Program-made: the position numbers and the translations under genes
Assembly: GCA_945871045.1 (NCBI GenBank)
Contig: CAMBUC010000029.1
Location: forward strand, 1-13,596
Origin: an uncultured bacterium
GTDB taxonomy: Bacteria > Bacillota > Clostridia > Lachnospirales > Lachnospiraceae
DNA: 13,596 nt
Direction of reading: 5' to 3'
The notes under the pieces: generated by a model
Database searches by the model: none
Told to the model about the DNA's origin: nothing
What the model saw: only the letters and a program-made list of their open reading frames with translations
Part shown: piece by piece, positions 6,248 through 13,592 of the stretch
How the letters are laid out: each line of letters begins with the position of its first letter
How positions within the stretch are numbered: position 1 is the stretch's first letter

Positions 6248-6595
6248 TCAAGACTCCACATGCTGGTCTCTCAGTCCCTCTGCCTTCTTCAAAAGATCTA
6301 ACACTTCCGCCTCGGGAATCGCGCCGATACTCTTTCCGGCAAACATGCCCAAATTCATCGTTACAAGCATCGGAATGCTCATCACCTGATATCTGAGTGC
6401 CAGTCCCGGCTGCTCGTCAACATTCACCTTACCCACCACATACTTGTCCGCATATTTTTCTGCGATCGCTTCTACAATGGGACCCATCATTTTGCAGGGT
6501 CCGCACCAATCCGCATAAAAGTCAAGAAGCACCGGCTTCTCACTCTTCATCACTACCTCATCAAAATTATCTTCTGTTACCTGAATCACTGCCAT
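6248..6595 (-). CDS. trxA: Thioredoxin
   Basis: This 115-aa single-domain protein has the active site WCGPC at 30-34, preceded by LLDFYAD, and the cis-proline at P75 (SIPM). It reduces disulfides of cytoplasmic proteins using electrons from thioredoxin reductase. Two things are unusual. Residue 76 after the cis-Pro is Met rather than the usual Thr. The segment normally reading like FKNGE is replaced by MNLGMFAG. A perfect AAGGAGG lies 7 nt before the ATG and overlaps the stop codon of prfC, so the two genes are clearly co-transcribed. A strong terminator follows. It could be a specialised thioredoxin rather than the main TrxA of the cell. Confidence 0.9.
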   Translation of the reverse strand: MAVIQVTEDNFDEVVMKSEKPVLLDFYADWCGPCKMMGPIVEAIAEKYADKYVVGKVNVDEQPGLALRYQVMSIPMLVTMNLGMFAGKSIGAIPEAEVLDLLKKAEGLRDQHVES

Positions 6596-6607
6596 AATAT
6601 AACCTCC

Positions 6608-8200
6608 TTAATTTTTTCCGAACTCAGACAGTATTAAGCCTTCGTTTCGATCCAGTGTCATTCCCACACTCCAAGCATTGACAAACAAAAGTAACGGATT
6701 GCCCTTCAGATCCATGATCTTCTTCATATCTGATGTTCCGGTCAGTTTGTCCATATCGACCGCTTCTTTATTCTCGATCCAGCGAATATGCTCATAGGGC
6801 AGATTCTCCAGACGGATATCCACATTATACTCGTTTTCCAGACGGAATTTTAATACATCAAACTGAAGCACACCGACAACACCGACGATGATCTCCTCCA
6901 TACCGCCTTTGTATTCCTGAAAGATCTGAATCGCACCTTCCTGAGCGATCTGATTCACGCCTTTTACAAACTGCTTGCGCTTCATGGAATCAATGAGACG
7001 GACGCGGGCAAAATGCTCCGGCGCAAAGGTAGGGATGCCTTCGAACTCAAACTTTTCCTTTGCAGTTGTCAGCGTATCTCCGATAGAAAAGATACCGGGG
7101 TCAAACAGTCCGATGATATCGCCTGCATATGCTTCATCCACGATCTTTCGTTCCTGCGCCATCATCTGCTGGGGCTGTGACAGTTTGATCTGCTTGCCGC
7201 CCTGCACATGATAAACTTCCATTCCCGCATCGAATTTTCCGGATACGATCCGCATAAAAGCAACACGGTCACGGTGATTTTTGTTCATGTTTGCCTGAAT
7301 CTTAAATACAAAACCACTAAAATCCTCTGAAAAAGGACTGATCGCTCCGACATTTGACTGTCTGGGAAGCGGTGCATAAGTCATCTGCAAAAAGTGCTGT
7401 AAGAACGTTTCCACACCAAAGTTTGTAAGGGCAGAACCAAAAAATACCGGGGAAAGTTCTCCCTTTGTGACCAGTTCCTGATCAAACTCTGCGCTGGCGC
7501 CGTCCAACAGCTCGATCTCCTCCAACAACTGCTCCTTATATTCTGCCCCGATCAAAGATTCTAATTCGGGATCATCGATCGGCACGATCTTCTCTTCCCC
7601 TTCCTTGGTTCCTTTTCTCGTATCGGAAAAGAGACGCACACACTTCGTGTTGCGGTCATACACGCCTTTAAATCCTTTTCCCGAACCGATGGGCCAGTTT
7701 ACCGGACAGGTTGCGATACCAAGTTCGTTTTCAATCTCGTCTAGCAATTCAAACGTATCGTTTGCGTCACGGTCCATCTTATTGATAAAAGTAAAGATCG
7801 GAATATGCCGCATCACACAAACCTTAAACAATTTTCTTGTCTGGGCCTCGACACCCTTGGAACCGTCGATGACCATGACCGCCGAATCTGCAGCCATGAG
7901 TGTTCGATACGTATCTTCCGAGAAATCCTGATGTCCGGGAGTGTCCAAAATATTGATACAATAATTATCATAGTGAAACTGAAGTACCGATGAGGTTACG
8001 GAAATACCTCTCTGCTTTTCGATCTCCATCCAGTCTGACACCGCATGCTTTGCAGTCGCTTTTCCCTTTACGGAGCCGGCTTCATTGATCGCGCCTCCAT
8101 ATAACAAAAACTTTTCCGTCAATGTCGTCTTTCCCGCATCCGGATGGGAAATGATGGCAAATGTACGTCTTTTTTCGATTTCCTTCTTTAAGTCTGCCAC
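6608..8200 (-). CDS. prfC: Peptide chain release factor 3
   Basis: This 530-aa translational GTPase has G1 SHPDAGKTT (18-26), G2 RGISVTSS (64-71), G3 DTPGH (86-90) and G4 NKMD (140-143). EF-Tu-like domain II and an RF3-type C-terminal domain follow. The sequence after G3, QDFSEDTYRTLMAADSAVMV, and the total length separate RF3 from EF-G. RF3 uses GTP to remove RF1 and RF2 from the ribosome after peptide release. I chose the GTG at 8200, because GGAGG lies 8 nt upstream and ADLKKEIEKRRTFAIISHPD is the expected start. The in-frame TTG at 8215 overlaps that ribosome-binding site. The gene leads a two-gene operon with trxA. Confidence 0.95.
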   Translation of the reverse strand: MADLKKEIEKRRTFAIISHPDAGKTTLTEKFLLYGGAINEAGSVKGKATAKHAVSDWMEIEKQRGISVTSSVLQFHYDNYCINILDTPGHQDFSEDTYRTLMAADSAVMVIDGSKGVEAQTRKLFKVCVMRHIPIFTFINKMDRDANDTFELLDEIENELGIATCPVNWPIGSGKGFKGVYDRNTKCVRLFSDTRKGTKEGEEKIVPIDDPELESLIGAEYKEQLLEEIELLDGASAEFDQELVTKGELSPVFFGSALTNFGVETFLQHFLQMTYAPLPRQSNVGAISPFSEDFSGFVFKIQANMNKNHRDRVAFMRIVSGKFDAGMEVYHVQGGKQIKLSQPQQMMAQERKIVDEAYAGDIIGLFDPGIFSIGDTLTTAKEKFEFEGIPTFAPEHFARVRLIDSMKRKQFVKGVNQIAQEGAIQIFQEYKGGMEEIIVGVVGVLQFDVLKFRLENEYNVDIRLENLPYEHIRWIENKEAVDMDKLTGTSDMKKIMDLKGNPLLLFVNAWSVGMTLDRNEGLILSEFGKN

Positions 8201-8255
8201 GGAATGTTCCTCCAAATCTATTTCTCTCTCATTTCCTTCGAATCATACCTCATTT

Positions 8256-8284
8256 ATCTTATCGGTCACCTCTTCTTTTGTCAA
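8256..8284 (-). promoter_or_regulatory. Sigma-A promoter of prfC-trxA
   Basis: TTGACA (8279-8284) and TAAGAT (8256-8261) are exactly 17 bp apart on the minus strand, about 55 bp before the prfC start. The promoter lies just after the spoIIIAH terminator, which fits a new transcription unit. Confidence 0.7.
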
Positions 8285-8297
8285 GTTTTTCGACATA

Positions 8298-8338
8298 ACA
8301 AAAAGAAGGCAGAAACCTGAGAAACGGATCTGCCTTCT
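8298..8338 (-). terminator. Rho-independent terminator of the spoIIIA operon
   Basis: AGAAGGCAGA (8329-8338) and TCTGCCTTCT (8304-8313) form a 10-bp stem with a 15-nt loop. A T-run follows on the minus strand. It begins about 10 nt after the spoIIIAH stop. Confidence 0.85.
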
Positions 8339-8347
8339 GCTTTTCTG

Positions 8348-9019
8348 TTATTTTGAATTGATGGGTGTGATGACGATCTTTTCGGCTGCAATGTCTGCTT
8401 TACGGGATACGATGTCTTCAATCTGCGCCCGTTTCGCATCTGTAACCTCTCCCATGTCCAGTACAACATCTGCACCGCCGTCAGAACTGATGCTGACAAC
8501 CACGTCTGTAAAACCTTTTGCCTCTAAAAGCATCTCTGCTGCGGCTTCTTTTTCTGCTATATCTGTCAAAGCAACCATTTTATCTATCGCATCCTGCTTT
8601 TGCGCATCGGAAAGCGCCTCACTATCGATGATCGCCAGCAGGCTTTCCTTATTTTCAGAGCGCACCTGTTCCCGATTCATTTTCATCTCTACGGCAAAGT
8701 TCACATTTTCCACGATTGCCCCGGTCAGTACGGTCTCCCCCGGATTTTCCACACCGGCTGCTGCGGCATCAGAAGAAACTGTCTCATCCATTTGTTCCGA
8801 TTGAGCCGTATCTAAACCGGGATCCTCCGTGTCAGTAAATATCTCATTTTCTAAGAGCGCATCCTCTTCCGAAATATCATAGGTCTCTTCCGTCACTTCC
8901 TGACTGGTGGCCTGAGCCAGATCATCCTTGCTTCCATATGTATAACTCACGTATCCTGCCGCGGCGATCATCAAAGCCAGCGCTGTAATGATCATCTGAT
9001 TTTTCTTAAAGATTTTCAT
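8348..9019 (-). CDS. spoIIIAH: Stage III sporulation protein AH
   Basis: This 223-aa protein has one N-terminal membrane segment (about 8-27) and an acidic, low-complexity linker (about 31-100). Its C-terminal domain (about 105-221) resembles the YscJ/FliF ring-building fold. In sporulating bacteria SpoIIIAH in the mother-cell membrane meets SpoIIQ from the forespore and forms part of the channel across the intermembrane space. I chose ATG 9019, with AGGAGG 9 nt upstream. The in-frame ATG at 9028 touches that ribosome-binding site. The start overlaps spoIIIAG by 14 bp, and the gene ends the operon just before a terminator. Sequence conservation in this family is low, so operon position supports the name strongly. 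Confidence 0.9.
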   Translation of the reverse strand: MKIFKKNQMIITALALMIAAAGYVSYTYGSKDDLAQATSQEVTEETYDISEEDALLENEIFTDTEDPGLDTAQSEQMDETVSSDAAAAGVENPGETVLTGAIVENVNFAVEMKMNREQVRSENKESLLAIIDSEALSDAQKQDAIDKMVALTDIAEKEAAAEMLLEAKGFTDVVVSISSDGGADVVLDMGEVTDAKRAQIEDIVSRKADIAAEKIVITPINSK

Positions 9020-9590
9020 GATTGCCATCCTCCTGCATCGACATTTTGACTATTGTAATCTTATGCGCTTCCAACGGAAATAATGCCAGAACGCCCTGCA
9101 AAATATTCTGTTTCACCAGAGAATTACCGGCGCCCTGGGCCACTACAAGCACACCCTCCACCTGCGGCGTCAGTTCGTTGGAAATATAGGGACTCTCAAT
9201 ATTTCCATCTTTTTCATACACGCTGCTCTCAGACAGATCCGTCTGCTCCGTACCATCAGAATTCGCATCCAAGCGCCGCGACATGTCCTTTTCCACCACT
9301 TTTTCACCGGTGTCCTTCATCGTGATCATGACACGCACCCTGCCTGCACCGTCAATGAGCGAAAGGGTTTCCTCCAGGCGACGTTCCAACGCTTCTGTTT
9401 CATCCATGACATTTTCTGCCTCTCCTGTTGCCTTCTCCTGCCCCGTTTCCTGCTGTGTGGCAGCCGGTAGCCTGCTTTTTGACGTGCCCTCAGCCGGCAT
9501 CGCCACCACAAGAAGAAGCACCCCGAAAAGTCCCAGGATCAGCCATGTATTTTTATCTTTTAGATTGAGTTTTTTCCAATCCCACTTCAC
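9006..9590 (-). CDS. spoIIIAG: Stage III sporulation protein AG
   Basis: This 194-aa protein has one membrane segment (about 15-31) and a polar linker. Its ring-building domain is split into about 64-92 (LEETLSLIDGAGRVRVMITM) and about 143-184 (VEGVLVVAQGAGN onward). An insert of about 50 residues lies between the two halves. In Bacillus SpoIIIAG the corresponding insert forms a beta-triangle that builds a large ring in the intermembrane space. The start codon is GTG at 9590, overlapping the spoIIIAF stop as GTGA, so translation is coupled. Function is inferred from the family and its place in the operon. Confidence 0.92.
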   Translation of the reverse strand: MKWDWKKLNLKDKNTWLILGLFGVLLLVVAMPAEGTSKSRLPAATQQETGQEKATGEAENVMDETEALERRLEETLSLIDGAGRVRVMITMKDTGEKVVEKDMSRRLDANSDGTEQTDLSESSVYEKDGNIESPYISNELTPQVEGVLVVAQGAGNSLVKQNILQGVLALFPLEAHKITIVKMSMQEDGNHENL

Positions 9591-10072
9591 TCCACCATCA
9601 CCTTTCCTTCCTCTATCTCATATGCATCCAACAGATACTGCTTCATCATCTCCCCATCTCCGGGGATCCCTTCCCGGATCGTCACTTTCTGTAGTTCAAA
9701 ATCCTCATTCAGCGAGACCTTGATCTGCCTGATATCCAGCAGCTGCTCCTTCGCCTCCTGCAAAAACTGCATCCGAAGCGCCTGCTCATACTGACTTTTG
9801 TATACTTTATTTTCCCTTTCCTCCATGCTTCCGAAATCAAATTGTGCTTCCTCCATTTCCTGCCGGAAAGACTCATAGGTGATATTGTCACGAAGCGCAT
9901 CCTCTTTTCCAAATACGGACAGCAGAGGCCGGAGGAGTGTCAGCGCTAGGACCAGCCCCATGAAAAATCGGATATATTTTTTATAGGTTTCACCTGCAGC
10001 CAGATAAAGGATGATCATCATCAGAAAATATAAGATCAGGATCGAGCGGATCCAATTTGTGAACATCTGCAT
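9587..10072 (-). CDS. spoIIIAF: Stage III sporulation protein AF
   Basis: This 161-aa protein has two N-terminal membrane helices (about 10-26 and 34-54), followed by a soluble, charged domain. This matches SpoIIIAF, a poorly understood membrane subunit of the SpoIIIA complex. GGGAGGGG lies 2 nt before ATG 10072 and 8 nt before a second in-frame ATG at 10066. Either may be used, and the second has better spacing. There is a 53-bp gap after spoIIIAE, the widest in the operon. It overlaps the next gene by 4 bp. Confidence 0.9.
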   Translation of the reverse strand: MQMFTNWIRSILILYFLMMIILYLAAGETYKKYIRFFMGLVLALTLLRPLLSVFGKEDALRDNITYESFRQEMEEAQFDFGSMEERENKVYKSQYEQALRMQFLQEAKEQLLDIRQIKVSLNEDFELQKVTIREGIPGDGEMMKQYLLDAYEIEEGKVMVE

Positions 10073-10125
10073 ATCCCCTCCCAGAATGTTTCTACGGACA
10101 TGAACGTCTCCTATATCGCGGTGCT

Positions 10126-11280
10126 TCAGGCTGCTGCCCCACTCGCCACACAGACCACTGCAACGGTGAGAAACAGCATCAGGATGGCAGTGACAGAGAG
10201 TTTCAGATAAAGCATCCCCGTCCGTGCCAGCGCGTCCAATACGCCCGAGATCCGCTTGTCCGTCACAGGCTCTGCCACAACCGCCAGCAGCCGATAAACC
10301 AGCGCCAGCACACCGATCTCCAATAACGGTTTTGCGCAGAGCAGCACCAATACGACGATCACCGTTGCCCCGACACAGTTTTTGATCAGAATGCCTGCCC
10401 CAAGCAGCATCTCACTCACAGCGTTCATCGCCCCACCCAGTCCGGGGATCACACCCATGGTTTTTACAGCAGTGGTTCGTTTCAACTGGTCCACCGCCGG
10501 CGCCACCATGCCCTGTATAAGGTTCATTCCAAGCACAAAGGCTACCAGTACTTTTTGTGCCAGAAGGACGGTTCCCTCAAACAGTTTTGCCAGACTGGAA
10601 AAACGCTCTTCTTTCCATGTGTAGTTTGCAAACTGGGTGATCAGATAGAGAAACACCACCGGAAGCAGCAGGTTTTGCAGCAAATTCTGAATCAGATAGA
10701 GCACCAGAAGCAGCATCTCATAAGTAAGACCTGAGGAACGGATCCCCTCAGAAAAAAGCATGGCCATACAGAAGATCGGCTGCACCAGAAGCGTAAACTC
10801 CGAGATCCGCTCCATGCATGCATAGATGATCTGCTGCATGGAAGCAAAGATGCGCAGTGCATTGTACAAAAACAGAAAATACACGGCAAGAAAACTGATA
10901 TCCGACAGAAAAGAGTCTGCAAATACACCCGTGATCCCCTGCAGCAGCGCAAATGCCAACAAAAGGACAAGCATCTGCGCAAAATAGGTTTTATTCTGGC
11001 GGAGCACTCCAAAACTGTGACTGACAACCCAGGACCAGACCCGCGAAAAATCATAGGTTTCCTCACCGGACAAAAATCCCTTCAGAAGTTCTGTGAAACT
11101 AATGTCCAGATCATTCTCTGCCTGCTGATCCCGGAGAAAATCCTCCATTTCCCCCAACTCCAGTTCCTGCAACAGTCCGTCCGTCAACTGCTCCGTTTCG
11201 ATGTCTGCTGCTCCTTCTGCCGGCACGGGGTTTGAAACCAGCAGAAACAGGCAGACAAACAGCCCTGCCCACAGACGCAT
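10126..11280 (-). CDS. spoIIIAE: Stage III sporulation protein AE
   Basis: This 384-aa polytopic membrane protein begins with a signal-like hydrophobic segment (about 3-18, then NPVPAEG). A polar extracytoplasmic region follows (about 20-95), then roughly seven or eight hydrophobic helices. The conserved-looking RTTAVKTMGVIPGLGGAMN stretch lies in the second half. SpoIIIAE is the large integral membrane component of the SpoIIIA channel. I chose ATG 11280, which has a signal peptide and GGGGGAGG immediately upstream. ATG 11295, overlapping the spoIIIAD stop as ATGA, would add five residues and is a real alternative. The frame stays open much further upstream, but there it overlaps spoIIIAD and is not coding. 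Confidence 0.93.
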   Translation of the reverse strand: MRLWAGLFVCLFLLVSNPVPAEGAADIETEQLTDGLLQELELGEMEDFLRDQQAENDLDISFTELLKGFLSGEETYDFSRVWSWVVSHSFGVLRQNKTYFAQMLVLLLAFALLQGITGVFADSFLSDISFLAVYFLFLYNALRIFASMQQIIYACMERISEFTLLVQPIFCMAMLFSEGIRSSGLTYEMLLLVLYLIQNLLQNLLLPVVFLYLITQFANYTWKEERFSSLAKLFEGTVLLAQKVLVAFVLGMNLIQGMVAPAVDQLKRTTAVKTMGVIPGLGGAMNAVSEMLLGAGILIKNCVGATVIVVLVLLCAKPLLEIGVLALVYRLLAVVAEPVTDKRISGVLDALARTGMLYLKLSVTAILMLFLTVAVVCVASGAAA

Positions 11281-11291
11281 ATTCCTCCCCC

Positions 11292-11678
11292 TCATGCTGC
11301 CACCGTCAGGATCAGATCCAGGAATGCCTCGATCACCGGCAAAGCCAAAAGGAGGATCGACAGTTTGGAAAACATCTCGATCTGGGCTGCGATCGTTGCG
11401 TAACCGGCATCCTTGCAAAGATTGACTGCAAACTGTGCAACGTATGTGATCCCGATCATTTTCAGTATCGTCCGAAAATACCCTTTGTCCATGGCAGCCA
11501 GTTCACGCAGCCGGTTCACAGATTCTGTCAGTATCGACAGCCGGCCTGCCACACTGAAAAAGATACAGACGCAGACCACCATGCTAAGCAAAATCCCATA
11601 TTCCGGACGCTCTTTTTTTACTACTATTGCAAGCAGCACCCCCGCTACTGCAAACAATGATAACTGTACGATATTCAT
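11292..11678 (-). CDS. spoIIIAD: Stage III sporulation protein AD
   Basis: This 128-aa, mostly hydrophobic protein has about four membrane helices (near 5-20, 28-46, 70-92 and 103-125). It contains GYFRTILKMIGITYVAQFA and CKDAGYATIAAQIEMFSK, typical of SpoIIIAD. It belongs with SpoIIIAC to the small membrane subunits that resemble secretion-system export components. AAGGAG lies 5 nt before the ATG, just after the spoIIIAC stop. Confidence 0.95.
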   Translation of the reverse strand: MNIVQLSLFAVAGVLLAIVVKKERPEYGILLSMVVCVCIFFSVAGRLSILTESVNRLRELAAMDKGYFRTILKMIGITYVAQFAVNLCKDAGYATIAAQIEMFSKLSILLLALPVIEAFLDLILTVAA

Positions 11679-11687
11679 AAGCGCTCC

Positions 11688-11882
11688 TTATAGTTCAAAT
11701 AGTGTCTGCACCGTCGTAAAGAGTTCATAGATATAGGGCACGACCCAAAGCAGCACGAGTACCAGCCCCGCCAAACTGATGAGAAATGCATGTTCTTCTC
11801 TCCCGCTGTGCTTTAGCACCTGCCCAAGGATCGTAACCAGAATGCCTACTGCGGCAATCTTAAAAATCATGTTTACACTCAT
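11688..11882 (-). CDS. spoIIIAC: Stage III sporulation protein AC
   Basis: This 64-aa protein has two membrane helices (about 5-22 and 33-55) joined by the short loop KHSGREEHA, which is characteristic of SpoIIIAC. It is a small integral membrane component of the SpoIIIA complex. AGGAG lies 6 nt before the ATG and overlaps the stop codon of spoIIIAB. Confidence 0.95.
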   Translation of the reverse strand: MSVNMIFKIAAVGILVTILGQVLKHSGREEHAFLISLAGLVLVLLWVVPYIYELFTTVQTLFEL

Positions 11883-11891
11883 AGCCTTCTC

Positions 11892-12413
11892 CTAAATCAA
11901 AAAAATGATCAAAAATGTACCGGCCAGCACACTGCCGTAACGGCAGATCCGCCTGCGCTGCGGGAGGCTCGTCTCAAAACTTTCCCGCAACCTGCACAGC
12001 CGTTCCTGATAGATGCCAAACAATTCCTCCTTCAGTTCCACATTGCCCATCCGAAGCACTTCCCCCGCCTCTTCCAAAAGGCGGCACTCTGCATCGTCCA
12101 AAAGAAATGCTTTGCGGTTTTTCTTTAACTGGGTCTGCCAGATGCCTGTTGCATTTCCCTCATTCTGTTCCAGCAGTTTTTGTCCTACTGCTTCGCAGAG
12201 TGTCCGATAAGGATTATGCAAATGCATACTACAATGTTCCAAAACAAGCGGTAGCGGAAGTCTCAAGAGACAGATCTCATTTTGCAAAAGCGACAGAAGC
12301 AGCCCAAACTCCTCCAACTGCCGTTTATGTTCCGATAGTTCGGTTTCCTTGGCAAAAAGCATCCCCAGCGATGCCAAAAGGACCGTCCCCGCGCCAAATA
12401 GTTTTAATCTCAT
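11892..12413 (-). CDS. spoIIIAB: Stage III sporulation protein AB
   Basis: This 173-aa protein has a hydrophobic helix at each end (about 5-21 and 158-173) and a mainly helical cytoplasmic domain between them. ELSEHKRQLEEFGLLLSLLQ and NEICLLRLPLPLVLEH are typical of SpoIIIAB, which resembles the GspF/T2SS-type platform protein. It probably docks the SpoIIIAA ATPase at the membrane. Its ATG overlaps the spoIIIAA stop as ATGA, with GGAGGGC about 8 nt upstream, so the two subunits are translationally coupled. Confidence 0.94.
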   Translation of the reverse strand: MRLKLFGAGTVLLASLGMLFAKETELSEHKRQLEEFGLLLSLLQNEICLLRLPLPLVLEHCSMHLHNPYRTLCEAVGQKLLEQNEGNATGIWQTQLKKNRKAFLLDDAECRLLEEAGEVLRMGNVELKEELFGIYQERLCRLRESFETSLPQRRRICRYGSVLAGTFLIIFLI

Positions 12414-13366
12414 AGTTTCTGCCCTCCGATCCGCTCCATATCCCCATTATACACTTGCATATAACGCTGCCCGTCTCCATCTTTCTCTAATACGATAAAT
12501 CGGCCAATCTCCTGTTTTCCGCTCCAGCCAAGGAAACCGCAGATATGCTGCAGACTCTCGATCGTTTCTCCATGAATGGTCCCAATCAGCCGGCAGCCGC
12601 TGTGAAAAGCCCGGGTCACAGCCTCAAAGTCATCCTTTGCACCCAGTTCGTCTACTGCGATGACCTGGGGTGACATGGAACGGAGCAGCATGTAAATCCC
12701 CTCACTTTTTCCTGCGCCCTCCAGCACATCCGTACGGGGTCCCAGATCATTTTGCGGAATGCCCAGATAGCCTGCGCCAAGTTCCGAGCGCTCGTCCACG
12801 ACACCCACCTTCACTCCCGCATACATGTGGTCACCTTCTGACAATATTCGGATCGCATCCCGCAGATATGTGGTCTTGCCGACGCCCGGCGGCGAGAGGA
12901 TCAGCGTGTTATGGATTCCCGTCGCATCCCGCACCGCCTCCACCAATGGCTTTGCACACCCCTTTTTTTCCCGGGCTATGCGTATGTTTAAAAAATAGAT
13001 ATGCTGCAAACGCGCGATCCGACCCTGCATAAGCGCCACCTCTCCCGCAACGCCCACCCGGTGCCCGCCGGGAAGTGTCAGGTATCCCATGCGCAGTTGC
13101 TCCTCATAGGCATACATCGAATAGTTGCAAAGAAACCCCACCATCTCCTCCAGATCTCTTCGCGTCATCCGGTATCCGTTTTCACAGGAACGACACAACA
13201 TTTCACGGTTCTCGTCAAAAACAAATTCTCCGTTTCCATATAAAAACATCAGTGGTTGTCCTGCACGGATGCGTATCTCCTCCAACTCGCCCTGGTCGAT
13301 GTCTGCTTTTTTTAATTTTTCCCGCATATGTATTGGAAATAACCTCAGTAACTGTTCTTCCAGCAT
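12410..13366 (-). CDS. spoIIIAA: Stage III sporulation protein AA, secretion-type ATPase
   Basis: This 318-aa soluble ATPase has Walker A SPPGVGKTT at 158-166, an acidic VVDERSELG at 189-197, Walker B VIAVDELG at 235-242, and GTIHGET at 262-268. These place it with the type II/IV secretion ATPases. It is thought to power the SpoIIIA channel from the mother-cell side. ATG 13366 is chosen, because AAGGGGG lies 5 nt upstream. The in-frame ATG at 13384 has no ribosome-binding site and lies inside the hairpin. It is the first gene of an eight-gene operon, and its control region is described separately. Confidence 0.96.
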   Translation of the reverse strand: MLEEQLLRLFPIHMREKLKKADIDQGELEEIRIRAGQPLMFLYGNGEFVFDENREMLCRSCENGYRMTRRDLEEMVGFLCNYSMYAYEEQLRMGYLTLPGGHRVGVAGEVALMQGRIARLQHIYFLNIRIAREKKGCAKPLVEAVRDATGIHNTLILSPPGVGKTTYLRDAIRILSEGDHMYAGVKVGVVDERSELGAGYLGIPQNDLGPRTDVLEGAGKSEGIYMLLRSMSPQVIAVDELGAKDDFEAVTRAFHSGCRLIGTIHGETIESLQHICGFLGWSGKQEIGRFIVLEKDGDGQRYMQVYNGDMERIGGQKL

Positions 13367-13410
13367 AAAAACCCCCTTGTCCATACATTACTATATGTAC
13401 GGACAAGGGG
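13367..13410 (-). promoter_or_regulatory. Hairpin sequestering the spoIIIAA ribosome-binding site
   Basis: On the minus strand 13395-13410 pairs with 13373-13388 over 16 bp, with one G-U pair and a 6-nt loop. TTTTT and the ATG follow directly. The 3' arm contains the AAGGGG Shine-Dalgarno. In the plus-strand RNA the G-U position becomes an A-C mismatch, so the structure suits the minus-strand transcript. The GC-rich stem with T-run looks like an intrinsic terminator placed on top of a start codon. Confidence 0.65.
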
Positions 13411-13418
13411 ATTTATGA
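13390..13418 (-). promoter_or_regulatory. Candidate sigma-E promoter of the spoIIIA operon
   Basis: TCATAAA (13412-13418) and CATATAGT (13390-13397) are separated by 14 bp on the minus strand. They keep the ATA and CATA cores of sigma-E promoters with normal spacing. Flanking positions of the -35 do not match well. The predicted start near 13383 gives a leader of only about 17 nt. spoIIIA is sigma-E controlled in Bacillus. A weak sigma-A-like alternative (TTACAA, 17 bp, TATAAA) lies further upstream. Confidence 0.45.
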
Positions 13419-13459
13419 ATGATTTTTCACATCTTTTATATTCATACTTTACATTGCTT

Positions 13460-13592
13460 GTAACTGTTCAGTACCTTCACAGTTACGATGCAAAAATCCA
13501 TGAAAATCGTCTTCGACGATGGGATTTTTGCACTCCTGAATCATATTCTCACGGTCTACGCGGTTCCGCTCCGACCTGTTCTGAATAGTTAC
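13460..13592. repeat. MITE/REP-like repeat at the right edge
   Basis: GTAACTGTTCAGTAC (13460-13474) is nearly the inverse of GTTCTGAATAGTTAC (13578-13592), with 13 of 15 positions pairing plus one G-T. Inside are a hairpin of GTAACTGT/ACAGTTAC (13460-13467 and 13479-13486) and a longer one of TGCAAAAATCC/GGATTTTTGCA (13489-13499 and 13522-13532), with an inner 6-bp stem ATCGTC/GACGAT. The organisation is that of a short mobile or repetitive intergenic element. A minus-strand frame of about 48 codons (13449-13595) crosses it, but the inverted repeats explain the sequence better. Copies elsewhere could not be checked. Confidence 0.45.

Noticed and set aside
8201..8215. TTG start of prfC at 8215
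   Set aside because: The TTG overlaps the GGAGG that serves the GTG at 8200, and it would be a rarer start codon with no ribosome-binding site of its own.
8085..8804. 239-codon plus-strand open frame
   Set aside because: It lies antisense to the spoIIIAH and prfC coding regions, is rich in Ser and Ala with no recognisable domain, and has no supporting ribosome-binding site.
11281..11418. N-terminal extension of spoIIIAE up to 11418
   Set aside because: It overlaps spoIIIAD in another frame, gives a non-membrane sequence ahead of a clear signal segment, and lacks a ribosome-binding site.
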